From: Candidatus Zixiibacteriota bacterium
GTDB lineage: Bacteria; Zixibacteria; MSB-5A5; GN15; FEB-12
Reading direction: 5' to 3'
NCBI GenBank assembly: GCA_024280215.1
Contig: JAJRQO010000012.1
Location: forward strand, 1 to 50,552
Length of the DNA stretch: 50,552 bases
This document shows positions 1 through 7,366 of the stretch, one piece after another. The notes beneath the pieces are model-generated. The model was not told the origin of the DNA, searched no databases, and saw nothing but the letters and a program-made list of their open reading frames with translations. Within the stretch, counting starts at the first letter, position 1. Each line of letters opens with the position of its first letter. The translations under genes and the position numbers were made by a program.

Positions 1-140
1 AACTTAAGATATTTGAGTATATTGAATTGTTTTATAACCGTAACCGTCGTCATTCGAGCTTAGGATACAAAAGTCCAGCTCAATTTGAAGTGATGACAAA
101 ACATACTTAACTCCGTGTCCGTTTTTGCGGGGGAAGTCCA
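1..140 (+). mobile_element. right end of an IS3-family insertion sequence (truncated by window edge)
   Basis: The first 110 bases encode the C-terminus of an IS3-type transposase. They are followed by a short non-coding end whose last bases read GGGGGAAGTCCA (129-140). Read on the other strand this begins TGGACTTCCCCC, the usual style of an IS3 terminal inverted repeat (5'-TG...CA-3'). Beyond about base 140 the sequence becomes part of an FG-GAP protein reading frame, so 140 is the likely junction. The left end and the target duplication lie outside the window. Confidence 0.75.
3..110 (+). CDS. IS3-family transposase (OrfB), C-terminal fragment cut by the window edge
   Basis: The third frame reads 35 residues into a TAA at 108-110: ...[20 protein letters not shown] followed by PAQFE. 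The segment 'YN..R.HSSLGY.SP..FE' is the hallmark C-terminal end of the DDE integrase domain of IS3/IS150-group OrfB and retroviral-type integrases. The catalytic DDE residues lie upstream, outside the window. It would act in cut/copy-and-paste transposition of the element whose right end follows. Being only a tail, it says nothing about whether the copy is active. Confidence 0.85.
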   Translation, partial: LKIFEYIELFYNRNRRHSSLGYKSPAQFEVMTKHT

Positions 141-846
141 CTTTATAGTTAGTGTACATGGTGCTGCAAACGGTTATATATATAATGGAGGTAATGCTTT
201 TGATACTATTCAAGACTTTATAATAGTACCCTCATTTGAGCAGTTAGAACCAATAGGAGATGTCAACAATGATTCATTTCCAGATTTTATTGTAGGAGAA
301 CAACCATTTAAAGGTAGAGCTTGGATTTATTATGGTGGACCCACCGCCGATGGCTTCGTTGATATAAAAGTTGATCCCCCCTTTTATATAAATAACTTTG
401 GTAAATCAATTAAAGGATTGGGCGATGTTAATGGTGATGGCATAGATGATTTTGCTGTAGGCTCAATGAGCAACGAATCAGGTTGGTGGAATGGATATGT
501 TCATGTATTCGCAGGCTATAATGGAATTCCTACCGATGTTGAGTATGAATATGAACCAAATTTACCAGAGGACTTTGTACTTGAACAGAATTATCCTAAT
601 CCGTTCAACCCCACAACAACGATTGAGTTTCAACTACCTCAAAGGGAACATGTAACACTTTCTATTTATAATACTCTTGGTCAAAAGATAAGAACGCTTA
701 TAAATAAAGAACTTACTGTGGGGAGTTATTCCATAGATTGGGATGGAAAAAACAGAGGTGGAAACATAGTTTCTTCGGGAGTGTACATCTATAAATTAGA
801 AACTTTAGAAACTACCCTTTCTAAAAAAATGCTATTGTTGAAGTAG
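141..846 (+). pseudogene. FG-GAP repeat exported protein with type IX sorting domain, 5' end removed by the IS3 insertion
   Basis: The open frame continues back to a GTG at 115, but that codon lies inside the IS end, so it is a chance start rather than the native one. From about 141 the protein shows two FG-GAP / integrin-like calcium-binding repeats (GDVNNDSFPDFIVG and GDVNGDGIDDFAVG), which form blades of an extracellular beta-propeller. After a short linker comes NYPNPFNPTTTIEF...GQKIRTL...SSGVYIYKLET, a C-terminal sorting domain of the type IX secretion / FlgD-like Ig kind ending in KKMLLLK. The remaining part is about 235 residues; the signal peptide and the first blades are missing. It is probably a dead 3' remnant, unless the IS end supplies transcription and the GTG is used. 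Confidence 0.75.
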
Positions 847-860
847 TACTCGTATCAAGG

Positions 861-885
861 ACTGGATCCCTGGTCAAGCCAGGGA
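861..885. repeat. dispersed hairpin, 'CTTGA-loop' family, copy 1
   Basis: TCCCTGG and CCAGGGA pair as a 7-bp stem around TCAAG (CTTGA on the other strand), with the flank ACTGGA on the left. On the minus strand this is the same layout as the copy at 6409-6434: stem, CTTGA loop, then ATCCAGT. The rest of the 847-1036 gap holds a second hairpin (CTAACAG/CTGTTAG, about 954-973) and two ACAGCTTGAC direct repeats. Confidence 0.6.
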
Positions 886-999
886 AGGGGTTGGCGGAGC
901 TTGTCTAAGCATAGCTTAAAAAGAGGTCTAACATAGACAACTACTACAATCAACTAACAGCTTGACCTGTTAGCAACAGCTACTACTAACACAGACAGC

Positions 1000-1028
1000 T
1001 TGACACGTAACACTTGAGATTGTACCTT
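1000..1028 (+). promoter_or_regulatory. putative promoter of the pgsA operon, -10 only 8 nt from the ATG
   Basis: TTGACA (1000-1005), 17 nt, then TACCTT (1023-1028). The pgsA ATG follows after 8 nt (1037) and there is no Shine-Dalgarno sequence. The -35 is perfect and the -10 weak. The geometry matches the stronger promoter before the DUF177 gene and implies a leaderless or nearly leaderless transcript. Confidence 0.45.
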
Positions 1029-1036
1029 GACCATCT

Positions 1037-1624
1037 ATGAATACACCAAACAAATTGACCATATTACGCATCATAATCGCCCCGATTTTCATCTACTTTT
1101 TTGTGATTGAAGAGTTTCATATGCGGATTATTGCGATGTGTTTATTCATCATCGCCGCATTGACAGATATGGCTGATGGCTATTATGCCCGTAAATATGG
1201 GATTATTACAGGCTTTGGGAAATTTATGGATCCGCTTGCTGACAAGATATTAGTAGCGGCAGCATTGATTTCATTTATCTCGCTTGGCTATGTTTCGCCT
1301 CTCCCCGTTTTTCTCATAATCGGTCGTGAGTTTTCAATTACAGGACTTCGGTTGTTAGCTGCGTATAGAGGTGTCGTAATTTCTCCTACATGGTGGGCGA
1401 AGACGAAAACATTTTTACAGCTTTCATTAGTTGGGTTAATGCTGGTGTACATCACCCTTATGGATGGCTTAGCGTATTATGATTCATCGATGTATGCGAC
1501 TTTACTTTTTGACTATCGCTTTTATTTTAATATATCAATGTGGGTCACTGCAGTCATAACGGTTTGGACAGGGATTGACTATACCGTAAAATACTTTTAC
1601 ATGCTGAAAACGGTGCTAAAATAA
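1037..1624 (+). CDS. pgsA: CDP-diacylglycerol--glycerol-3-phosphate 3-phosphatidyltransferase
   Basis: The product makes phosphatidylglycerophosphate from CDP-diacylglycerol and glycerol-3-phosphate at the inner membrane, the committed step of phosphatidylglycerol synthesis. The CDP-alcohol phosphatidyltransferase signature D-G-x2-A-R-x8-G-x3-D-x3-D is complete: D47, G48, A51, R52, G61, D65, D69. Several hydrophobic segments (about 8-24, 30-45, 75-98, 125-145, 165-185) fit the polytopic fold, and 195 aa is a normal length. PgsA rather than phosphatidylserine synthase is favoured because the stop codon shares one base with the start of pgpA, which catalyses the next step. The ATG at 1037 has no obvious ribosome-binding site; see the promoter entry. 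Confidence 0.92.
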   Translation: MNTPNKLTILRIIIAPIFIYFFVIEEFHMRIIAMCLFIIAALTDMADGYYARKYGIITGFGKFMDPLADKILVAAALISFISLGYVSPLPVFLIIGREFSITGLRLLAAYRGVVISPTWWAKTKTFLQLSLVGLMLVYITLMDGLAYYDSSMYATLLFDYRFYFNISMWVTAVITVWTGIDYTVKYFYMLKTVLK

Positions 1625-2094
1625 TGAAGAAATTTTTTGCTCTATTGACCGCAACTGGTCTCTACTCGGGTTACTTACGTCCTTTCTCTGGAACATGGGG
1701 AACGATTCCCGCTTGGTTAATCGGCTATTATTTTATACAAGGTGACAATCTTTGGATGATTGCTGCGACCCTGATTGCATTTGTCTTGTCGGTTTGGTCA
1801 GCAGGAGAAGCCGAGAAATATTTTGGACATGATGGCAAGTCGATCGTCATTGATGAATGGGCTGGCATGTTTGTGACATTTTTGTTTTTACCGTTTTCGC
1901 TCGTGTCGTACGGTATCGCATTCGTCGCATTTCGGGTCTTTGATGTTGCTAAATTTTATCCCGCCGCACAATTTGAGAAGCTTCCTGGTGGTTGGGGTGT
2001 GACTATGGATGATATAGCTGCTGGCGTCCATGCCAATATTTTTACCCAGTTAGTTTTGTTTGCTCTCACATATTATGGAATTATAAAAGGATAA
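1624..2094 (+). CDS. pgpA: phosphatidylglycerophosphatase A
   Basis: The enzyme dephosphorylates phosphatidylglycerophosphate to phosphatidylglycerol in the inner membrane. Family motifs are clear: an N-terminal SGTWGT segment, IVIDEWAG around residue 78, FRVFDVAKFYPA, and LPGGWGVTMDDIAAG near 120-134, which carry the acidic metal-binding residues. Its length of 156 aa is typical. Its ATG overlaps the last base of pgsA (TAATG), so the pair is translationally coupled and covers two consecutive reactions. cinA follows one base after its stop. Confidence 0.92.
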   Translation: MKKFFALLTATGLYSGYLRPFSGTWGTIPAWLIGYYFIQGDNLWMIAATLIAFVLSVWSAGEAEKYFGHDGKSIVIDEWAGMFVTFLFLPFSLVSYGIAFVAFRVFDVAKFYPAAQFEKLPGGWGVTMDDIAAGVHANIFTQLVLFALTYYGIIKG

Positions 2095-2095
2095 G

Positions 2096-3346
2096 ATGAA
2101 TATAGAAATTCTTACAATCGGAGATGAACTTCTCACTGGTCACACAGTTGACAGCAACGCCTCGTATATAGCAGAAAAGTTGCTTCAGATAGGGCATCAA
2201 GTCAAGTATATGAGTTCAACTGGCGACTCGCTTGAACAGATGGAAGAAGCCTTTCGCTTGGCATTAAACCGAGCCCAAGTAGTCATTACGACTGGTGGAC
2301 TGGGACCGACAGATGATGACAACACTAAAAAAGCAATAGTAAAAGTATTCAAGCGAAATCTGATATTCCATGAAGAAGTTTTGGAAGATTTAAAAAAACG
2401 GTATGCGATTCGTAATATGGAAATGCCAGCCATCAATCAAAATCAAGCTCTTCTTCCTCAGGGAGCAAAATTTTTCCCGAATAAACATGGTTCGGCTGTT
2501 GGACTATGTATTTCAGAAAATGGTCGGACATTTATTTCTCTGCCGGGTGTACCTCGTGAGATGGAACAGATATTAGATGATGAAGTGTTACCATATATTA
2601 GCAAAATGCCAGATTCGGATTCAATTACTGTTTTAAAACTTCGGACAACTGGTGTAGGAGAATCAAAACTTTCTGAGTTAATCAACCCAAAACTGAAATT
2701 AGAATCATCTATCAAACTTGCCTATCTTCCCACATATTCAGGTGTTGATTTACGAATTATTGCAACTGCTTCAACCAAGGACGAGTCAGACTCATTGGCA
2801 CTCTCATTAAAACGACATTTGGAATCAACAGTTGGCAAATATATATATGGAATAGACTCTGACAAGCTTGAAGAAATTATCGGGCAACTTCTCAAAGATA
2901 ATGATAAAACAATAGCAACCGCAGAATCATGTACTGGCGGTTATCTCGGTTCGATTATTACATCGATAGCTGGTTCATCGAACTGGTTTATAGGTGGAAT
3001 TATTTCATACGACAATGAAGTTAAAAAGAATTTATTACAAGTTGATAAAACTATCATAGAACAACATGGAGCGGTTTCAGAAGAATGTGCCGAGGCAATG
3101 GCGGTTGGGTGTCGTAAACTACTCGATACCGATTACGCTCTTTCGATTACTGGAATTGCGGGACCCGACGGTGGCAGTGATGAAAAACCTGTTGGGACGG
3201 TCTATATTGGTTTAGCGACGAAACGTGAAAAAGATAAAGCGATAGTGAAAAAATTTAGTTTATTCACAGACCGAAATGCTAATCGGATTCGTGCTTCTTA
3301 TGCTGCTTTGGAACTACTAAGACGAGAAATACTGGATATACAATGA
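2096..3346 (+). CDS. cinA: CinA: molybdopterin-binding-like domain plus nicotinamide-nucleotide amidase
   Basis: The full two-domain CinA form has 416 aa. The N-terminal MoaB/MogA-like (COG1058) domain starts MNIEILTIGDELLTGHTVDS and carries TTGGLGPTDDD near residues 64-74. The C-terminal PncC domain carries AESCTGG (about 280), GGIISYDNEVK, GAVSEE and SITGIAGPDGGS. In characterised family members the C-terminal domain deamidates NMN to nicotinate mononucleotide in NAD salvage, and the N-terminal domain can have ADP-ribose pyrophosphatase activity. The gene starts 1 nt after pgpA and its TGA overlaps the thpR ATG (ATGA), placing all four genes in one operon. A role in competence is not implied. 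Confidence 0.93.
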   Translation: MNIEILTIGDELLTGHTVDSNASYIAEKLLQIGHQVKYMSSTGDSLEQMEEAFRLALNRAQVVITTGGLGPTDDDNTKKAIVKVFKRNLIFHEEVLEDLKKRYAIRNMEMPAINQNQALLPQGAKFFPNKHGSAVGLCISENGRTFISLPGVPREMEQILDDEVLPYISKMPDSDSITVLKLRTTGVGESKLSELINPKLKLESSIKLAYLPTYSGVDLRIIATASTKDESDSLALSLKRHLESTVGKYIYGIDSDKLEEIIGQLLKDNDKTIATAESCTGGYLGSIITSIAGSSNWFIGGIISYDNEVKKNLLQVDKTIIEQHGAVSEECAEAMAVGCRKLLDTDYALSITGIAGPDGGSDEKPVGTVYIGLATKREKDKAIVKKFSLFTDRNANRIRASYAALELLRREILDIQ

Positions 3347-3915
3347 TACGACTTTTTATCGCACTTAAAATTGAAAGCACTATTCAACAAAAGTTTGATG
3401 CGATAATATCAGATTTTCAGACAAAGGGTGGGAAAGTAAAATGGGTCGATGGCAAAAACCTTCATCTTACACTTAAGTTTTTAGGTAACCAAGAATTTAA
3501 ATTTGTAGATCTGATTTCTTCACAACTCAGAAACGCTTTACAGGATTGTCAGACAATCGAATCTGAATTTTCAACCCTTGGTGGTTTTCCAAATTTACGA
3601 AAGCCAAAAGTTGTTTGGGCTGATATAGATAAGAATAAAAATGCTATAATCGAATTAGCAGAAAAAGTAGATTCTGCTCTTTCTGATTTGAAATTTGAAA
3701 AAAATGATAAACCATTCAGACCACACCTGACACTCGGACGAGTAAAATCTTATGAAAACTTAGATGGTTTAACAGAATATCTCTCAAGTTATAATTTTGA
3801 AAATATCCCGATCAGATTTAAGAGTGTACAGCTTATACAATCAAAATTGACACAACAAGGTCCGATTTATAAAGTGCTTGAAGAGATTCAACTTGCTGAA
3901 CGTTTTGGCGGGTAA
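3343..3915 (+). CDS. thpR: RNA 2',3'-cyclic phosphodiesterase (LigT/ThpR, 2H family)
   Basis: It opens 2',3'-cyclic phosphate ends of RNA. The two defining HxTx motifs of the 2H phosphoesterase fold are present: HLTL at residues 41-44 (LHLTLKFLG) and HLTL at 128-131 (RPHLTLGRV). The N-terminus MIRLFIALKI is typical and 190 aa is the usual length. It overlaps the end of cinA by four bases, and this cinA-thpR adjacency is common in bacteria. It is the last gene of the operon; no T-rich terminator follows on the plus strand. Confidence 0.92.
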   Translation: MIRLFIALKIESTIQQKFDAIISDFQTKGGKVKWVDGKNLHLTLKFLGNQEFKFVDLISSQLRNALQDCQTIESEFSTLGGFPNLRKPKVVWADIDKNKNAIIELAEKVDSALSDLKFEKNDKPFRPHLTLGRVKSYENLDGLTEYLSSYNFENIPIRFKSVQLIQSKLTQQGPIYKVLEEIQLAERFGG

Positions 3916-4014
3916 TCAAGAATCATTTCAAATTCAATTCTCTAAATATAGAGAGTGAAAAAAAATAATCAATAACTATAAGCTTTTCGGGTAAATAAAA
4001 AGATACACTCCTTA

Positions 4015-4043
4015 TTGCCCCCATCTGAATAATTACATATATT
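4015..4043 (+). promoter_or_regulatory. putative promoter for the GNAT-hbd-crt genes
   Basis: TTGCCC (4015-4020), 17 nt, TATATT (4038-4043). A transcript starting near 4050 would carry the AAGGA at 4057-4061 and begin just before the GNAT start. Confidence 0.45.
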
Positions 4044-4069
4044 ACCGTCCTAAAATAAGGATTTTGTAC

Positions 4070-4546
4070 GTGGTAAAACCTTTGGAAAAAAAAGCTGATT
4101 TAATTCCATATAGTGAAGAATATGGTGAATATGTACGAAAATGGATAGAAACTGAAGAAACATTTCAGTTTGTCTGTCGTGGCAAAGATTTCCCGCCACC
4201 TGAAAATATCATTTCAAGTTGGCAACGCTCGACGGTAAAGTCATATCTTTTAGTCGATTCGGGAAAACCAGTGGCGTATGGAGAACTATGGCGTCGCGAA
4301 GATGAAATGGCATACGAAATTGGTCATCTTCTTGTCGACCAATATAAACGTTCTGAGGGTTACGGAACAAAACTTGTTGAGCTTCTTTATCAACGGGCAG
4401 CATCACGACCAGAAATTGCCAAAGTAATTATTAAACTTTTCCATGAAAATCCAATTGCATTGGGCTGTTTTATGAAGTGTGGATTTGAATTAACTGGCAC
4501 AACATCATATACCGCTGGCTTACGAATGATACGATTTGTTAAATAA
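4070..4546 (+). CDS. GNAT-family N-acetyltransferase
   Basis: The product is about 158 aa and transfers an acyl group from acetyl-CoA to an unknown acceptor. The acetyl-CoA pyrophosphate-binding loop is visible as EIGHLLVDQYKRSEGYGTKL (R/Q-x-x-G-x-G/A form), preceded by beta-strands and followed by NPIALGCFMKCGFEL, the usual end of the GNAT fold. The frame stays open to a TTG at 4064, but the GTG at 4070 lies 8 nt after AAGGA, the better spacing, so I prefer it. It lies 18 nt before hbd, probably co-transcribed, but the sequence does not reveal its substrate. Confidence 0.82.
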   Translation: MVKPLEKKADLIPYSEEYGEYVRKWIETEETFQFVCRGKDFPPPENIISSWQRSTVKSYLLVDSGKPVAYGELWRREDEMAYEIGHLLVDQYKRSEGYGTKLVELLYQRAASRPEIAKVIIKLFHENPIALGCFMKCGFELTGTTSYTAGLRMIRFVK

Positions 4547-4564
4547 ATAAACAGGAGTTATATA

Positions 4565-5419
4565 ATGATTAAAAAAGTAGGTATTGTAGGATTTGGACAG
4601 ATGGGTTCGGGCATTGGACAAGTCGCTGCTGGGAATGGATACGAAATTGTAGCGGTCGAAGTAACCGATGATGCCTTTCGTACAGGTCTCAAATATATCA
4701 CCAAATCTTTGGACAAAGCGATTGAAAAAGGGAAAGCGGATGCTACCCATAAAGAAAAAGTTTTAGCCAACATTACTGGAACGACCGATTTGCATGCTCT
4801 TGCAGATTGCGATTTGATTTGTGAAGCAGTTATAGAAAATATGGTTGTCAAAAAACAATTATATACTACAATTGACAAAATTTGTAAACCTGAAGCAATC
4901 TTCGCATCGAACACCTCCTCCCTTTCTATCGGAGATATGGCTGCCGTGACTGATAGACCTTCACAATTTTTAGGGCTACATTTTTTCAACCCTGTACCAA
5001 TCATGAAACTGTGTGAAGTTGTCAAAACATTGGATACATCGGAACAGACATTTGATGCTGCGTTCCAGTTTGCTGAATCAATGGGCAAAGCATGTGTCAC
5101 CGCCAAAGACTCACCTGGATTTATTGTCAATGTATTGTTAGTGCCATATTTGTTAGATGCTATCAGAATGTACGAGCGAGGACTTGCCTCCAAAGAAGAT
5201 ATCGACAACGGAATGATGCTGGGATGCGGACACCCGATGGGACCATTGACACTGACTGATTTTATCGGCTTGGACACTATTTTATATATCGCAGATATTA
5301 TGTTTGATGAATTCAAAGACTCACACTACGCTGCCTCTCCACTCTTGCGTCGCATGGTCAATGCTGGCTATAATGGCAAAAAAGCTGGTAAAGGGTTCTA
5401 CGACTACGCTAAGAAATAA
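4565..5419 (+). CDS. hbd: 3-hydroxybutyryl-CoA / 3-hydroxyacyl-CoA dehydrogenase
   Basis: This NAD-dependent enzyme interconverts 3-hydroxyacyl-CoA and 3-oxoacyl-CoA. The N-terminal Rossmann fold shows VGIVGFGQMGSGI (residues 5-17). Catalytic residues sit in the expected places: Ser118 region (NTSSLSI), His139 in GLHFFNPVP, and Glu151 in KLCEVV. The C-terminal helical domain has DSPGFIVN and the closing GKKAGKGFYDY. At 284 aa it is the single-function short form, not a FadB fusion. An AGGAG precedes the ATG. It is followed after 59 nt by the hydratase for the neighbouring reaction, so the pair serves beta-oxidation or the reverse butyryl-CoA route. Confidence 0.93.
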   Translation: MIKKVGIVGFGQMGSGIGQVAAGNGYEIVAVEVTDDAFRTGLKYITKSLDKAIEKGKADATHKEKVLANITGTTDLHALADCDLICEAVIENMVVKKQLYTTIDKICKPEAIFASNTSSLSIGDMAAVTDRPSQFLGLHFFNPVPIMKLCEVVKTLDTSEQTFDAAFQFAESMGKACVTAKDSPGFIVNVLLVPYLLDAIRMYERGLASKEDIDNGMMLGCGHPMGPLTLTDFIGLDTILYIADIMFDEFKDSHYAASPLLRRMVNAGYNGKKAGKGFYDYAKK

Positions 5420-5429
5420 AAAATTGATG

Positions 5430-5457
5430 TGTCCACTTCGACTCCGCTCAGTGTGAC
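5430..5457. repeat. dispersed hairpin of the CTTCGACAAGCTCAG family
   Basis: CCACTTCGACTCCGCTCAGTG: arms CACT/AGTG around the 'TCCG' variant of the core. It occupies most of the 59-nt gap between hbd and crt, so it would be transcribed within that operon. Confidence 0.7.
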
Positions 5458-5478
5458 TCATTTAAATAAGGATATATT

Positions 5479-6264
5479 ATGAGCAAATACAATAATTTAG
5501 ATGTAGAAGTCAAAGATGAAATCGTGATTGTAAAAATCAGTCGCGAACGGGCTTTGAATGCTTTGAACAAAGAAACAATTCAAGAGCTTCAAAAGTTTTT
5601 CAGTTTTTACTGGTCAGATGAAAAGATCAAATGTATCGTCGTGACTGGTGCAGGCGAAAAAGCATTTGTCGCTGGTGCCGACATTACAGAACTTGCCGAC
5701 TTAGATGTACGCACAGGCAACGAAGCGATGGCATTGGGGCAGTACCTTATGAAAACTATTCAGAATTTCCCAAAACCTGTTATCGCTGCTGTCAATGGTT
5801 TTGCTCTTGGTGGTGGATGCGAACTTGCAATGGCATGTGACATTCGTTTGTCATCGGACAAAGCAAAGTATGGTCAACCTGAAGTGAATCTTGGAATTAT
5901 ACCGGGCTATGGTGGTACACAACGTCTGCCTCGTTTGGTCGGTCGTGGCAAAGCGATGCAGTTGATTTTCACTGGTGATATTATCGACGCTGCCGAGGCA
6001 CATCGTATTGGTTTAGTTGATGAAGTTTATCCGCATGATGAACTGATGGATAACGTGATGAAAATGGCACAGAAAATTTGTTCGAAAGCACCTATCGCTG
6101 TAGCTCTTTGTAAAGAATCTATCAACCGTGGACTTGATGGAACTTTGACAGCTGGTTGTGATTTGGAAAAAGCGAACTTTGCTCAGTGTTGTGGTACAGG
6201 AGATAAGAATGAAGGTATGGAAGCGTTTTTAGAAAAACGCCCCGCCAAGTTCACTGGTCATTGA
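5479..6264 (+). CDS. crt: enoyl-CoA hydratase / crotonase
   Basis: The enzyme hydrates trans-2-enoyl-CoA (for example crotonyl-CoA) to 3-hydroxyacyl-CoA. Crotonase landmarks are all present: the oxyanion-hole segments AFVAGADI (residues 62-69) and NGFALGGG (106-113), catalytic Glu115 in GGCELAMACD, and Glu135 in YGQPEVNLGIIPGYGGTQRL. Its 261 aa is the family length. AAGGA lies 8 nt before the ATG. It completes a two-step pair with hbd and ends just before a good intrinsic terminator. The acyl chain length preference cannot be read from the sequence. Confidence 0.92.
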   Translation: MSKYNNLDVEVKDEIVIVKISRERALNALNKETIQELQKFFSFYWSDEKIKCIVVTGAGEKAFVAGADITELADLDVRTGNEAMALGQYLMKTIQNFPKPVIAAVNGFALGGGCELAMACDIRLSSDKAKYGQPEVNLGIIPGYGGTQRLPRLVGRGKAMQLIFTGDIIDAAEAHRIGLVDEVYPHDELMDNVMKMAQKICSKAPIAVALCKESINRGLDGTLTAGCDLEKANFAQCCGTGDKNEGMEAFLEKRPAKFTGH

Positions 6265-6270
6265 TTAATC

Positions 6271-6296
6271 TGTCACCCTGAGCTTGTCGAAGGGTG
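6271..6296. repeat. dispersed hairpin of the CTTCGACAAGCTCAG family
   Basis: CACCCT and AGGGTG pair around GAGCTTGTCGA. It lies directly after crt and before its terminator, in the opposite orientation to the copies at 7174 and 34087. Confidence 0.75.
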
Positions 6297-6322
6297 TATA
6301 AAATGTCATTCCCAATTTTTGT

Positions 6323-6357
6323 AGGGCAGCCCGACTAAGTGGACTGCCCTTTTTTTA
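6323..6357 (+). terminator. intrinsic terminator of the hbd-crt operon
   Basis: AGGGCAG (6323-6329) pairs with CTGCCCT (6344-6350), followed by a T-rich run (TTTTTTTATT). The stem resembles the GGGCAG...CTGCCC repeats near 21390, so it may be a recruited dispersed hairpin. Confidence 0.75.
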
Positions 6358-6408
6358 TTGATTATCAACTTTCAACTTTTAAATATATTAAAAGATCTCA
6401 CAAATGTC

Positions 6409-6434
6409 ATTCCCAACTTGATTGGGAATCCAGT
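6409..6434. repeat. dispersed hairpin, 'CTTGA-loop' family, copy 2
   Basis: ATTCCCAA (6409-6416) pairs with TTGGGAAT (6422-6429) around CTTGA, then CCAGT. Same layout as 861-885 with different but still complementary arms. A partial unit (TGTCATTCCCAA) lies at about 6304-6315. Confidence 0.65.
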
Positions 6435-6449
6435 ACAGTAATACGAAGA

Positions 6450-6485
6450 TTGACAAGGTATTCTTAAATTTGTAAATTAGAATAC
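6450..6485 (+). promoter_or_regulatory. putative promoter overlapped by an inverted repeat
   Basis: TTGACA (6450-6455), 17 nt, TAAATT (6473-6478). Between and beyond the hexamers, GTATTCT (6458-6464) and AGAATAC (6479-6485) form an inverted repeat that brackets the -10, a layout typical of an operator or a structured leader. It serves the frameshifted small gene at 6515. Confidence 0.4.
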
Positions 6486-6514
6486 TATAAACAGGTAATA
6501 AATGGAGATATATA

Positions 6515-7097
6515 ATGGAAAAGTGGTCTTGGGAGTTATGGGCAATAATAATTACATTAGTTTTATTTGCTTTAAGTCAGATAATCAATTTAACAATAGT
6601 ACTTATTAACAATAATAATAAAATTAATAGCATTGATTTCACTAGAACTCGTATTTAACCTTCAATGGTTGGAAAACATTTTACCTAAAGATATGGATAA
6701 GAAAGTTATTCGTGATAAAATTGAAGTTATTGCATATATATTCAGTGAGATGGAAACAAATATTTATTCAACATATTTATGTGAGTTAAAATATTTAAGT
6801 GCAAATGAAGTTGAAAAAATATATTCGACTTTTCAAGCTATTAAGAATACACAAGATGTATCAAAAAAATTATTGAACACTATGTCAAACTCCGAACTAA
6901 GTGAAAGTATTAACTCATTTCAAATCAATCATTTCACTCTTTTTATACAACCTACTTACAATTATATAATTGAATCCCTGATAATTCTAAATGGTAAAAA
7001 CTATAGAACAAAATTACCTTTTGAAAGAATTGATGGTGTTAAGGTAACCGATGATGTTAAACAACAACTAATTGATCATATAAATAAACATCAATAA
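6515..7097 (+). pseudogene. small membrane-anchored protein of unknown function, apparently split by a frameshift
   Basis: I do not recognise the family. A first frame begins with ATG at 6515, 6 nt after GGAGA, and gives 47 residues: a charged start (MEKWSWELW), one hydrophobic helix (about residues 10-31) and a polar stretch, ending in TAA at 6656-6658. A second frame is open from 6633 to 7097 and continues with a soluble helical sequence (FNLQWLENILPKDMDKK... to IDHINKHQ). It has no good start or ribosome-binding site of its own. Joining the frames near 6651 (CGTATTTAAC) would give one protein of about 190 residues with an N-terminal anchor. AT content is high and dispersed repeats lie on both sides. 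It could instead be two overlapping genes, a programmed frameshift or an assembly error. Confidence 0.5.
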
Positions 7098-7129
7098 GTT
7101 CACTCAACTCGCAATGACTGCGTACTGAT

Positions 7130-7151
7130 GGCAGAACCGCTAAAGGGTTCT
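7130..7151. repeat. degenerate copy of the GGCAGAACC hairpin seen at 9715
   Basis: GGCAGAACCGCTAAAGGGTT plus CT closely matches the first arm and loop of the terminator at 9715-9738 (GGCAGAACCACTAAAGGTTC...), but the last part of the second arm is lost. It lies in the gap 7098-7366, where I see no other gene. Confidence 0.45.
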
Positions 7152-7173
7152 TTCCTACTACTGCCGCACATCT

Positions 7174-7198
7174 GACCCTTCGACAAGCTCAGGGTGAC
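7174..7198. repeat. dispersed hairpin of the CTTCGACAAGCTCAG family
   Basis: GACCCTTCGACAAGCTCAGG followed by GTGAC; arms ACCCT/AGGGT. It lies in the non-coding gap before lemA. Confidence 0.75.
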
Positions 7199-7366
7199 TA
7201 ATATTAAAACCTAAAATTCTGAATAAAACCCAAATTCCCAGGTATATATTATATACACACAATATCAAAACTTGACTGGCGAAAATTTTATTCGCATGTT
7301 ACCCCTATCAAGAAGAAAAACAGATTAAATTGAATTAGAACGAAGTACAATATAAAGGAACTTATT

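Noticed and set aside
3939-3954. TCTCTA/TAGAGA hairpin after thpR considered as a terminator
   Set aside because: It is followed by A's, not T's, on the plus strand, and the stem is weak.
4558-5316. 252-residue antisense frame over hbd
   Set aside because: The plus-strand gene has full catalytic motifs and a ribosome-binding site; the antisense frame has neither.
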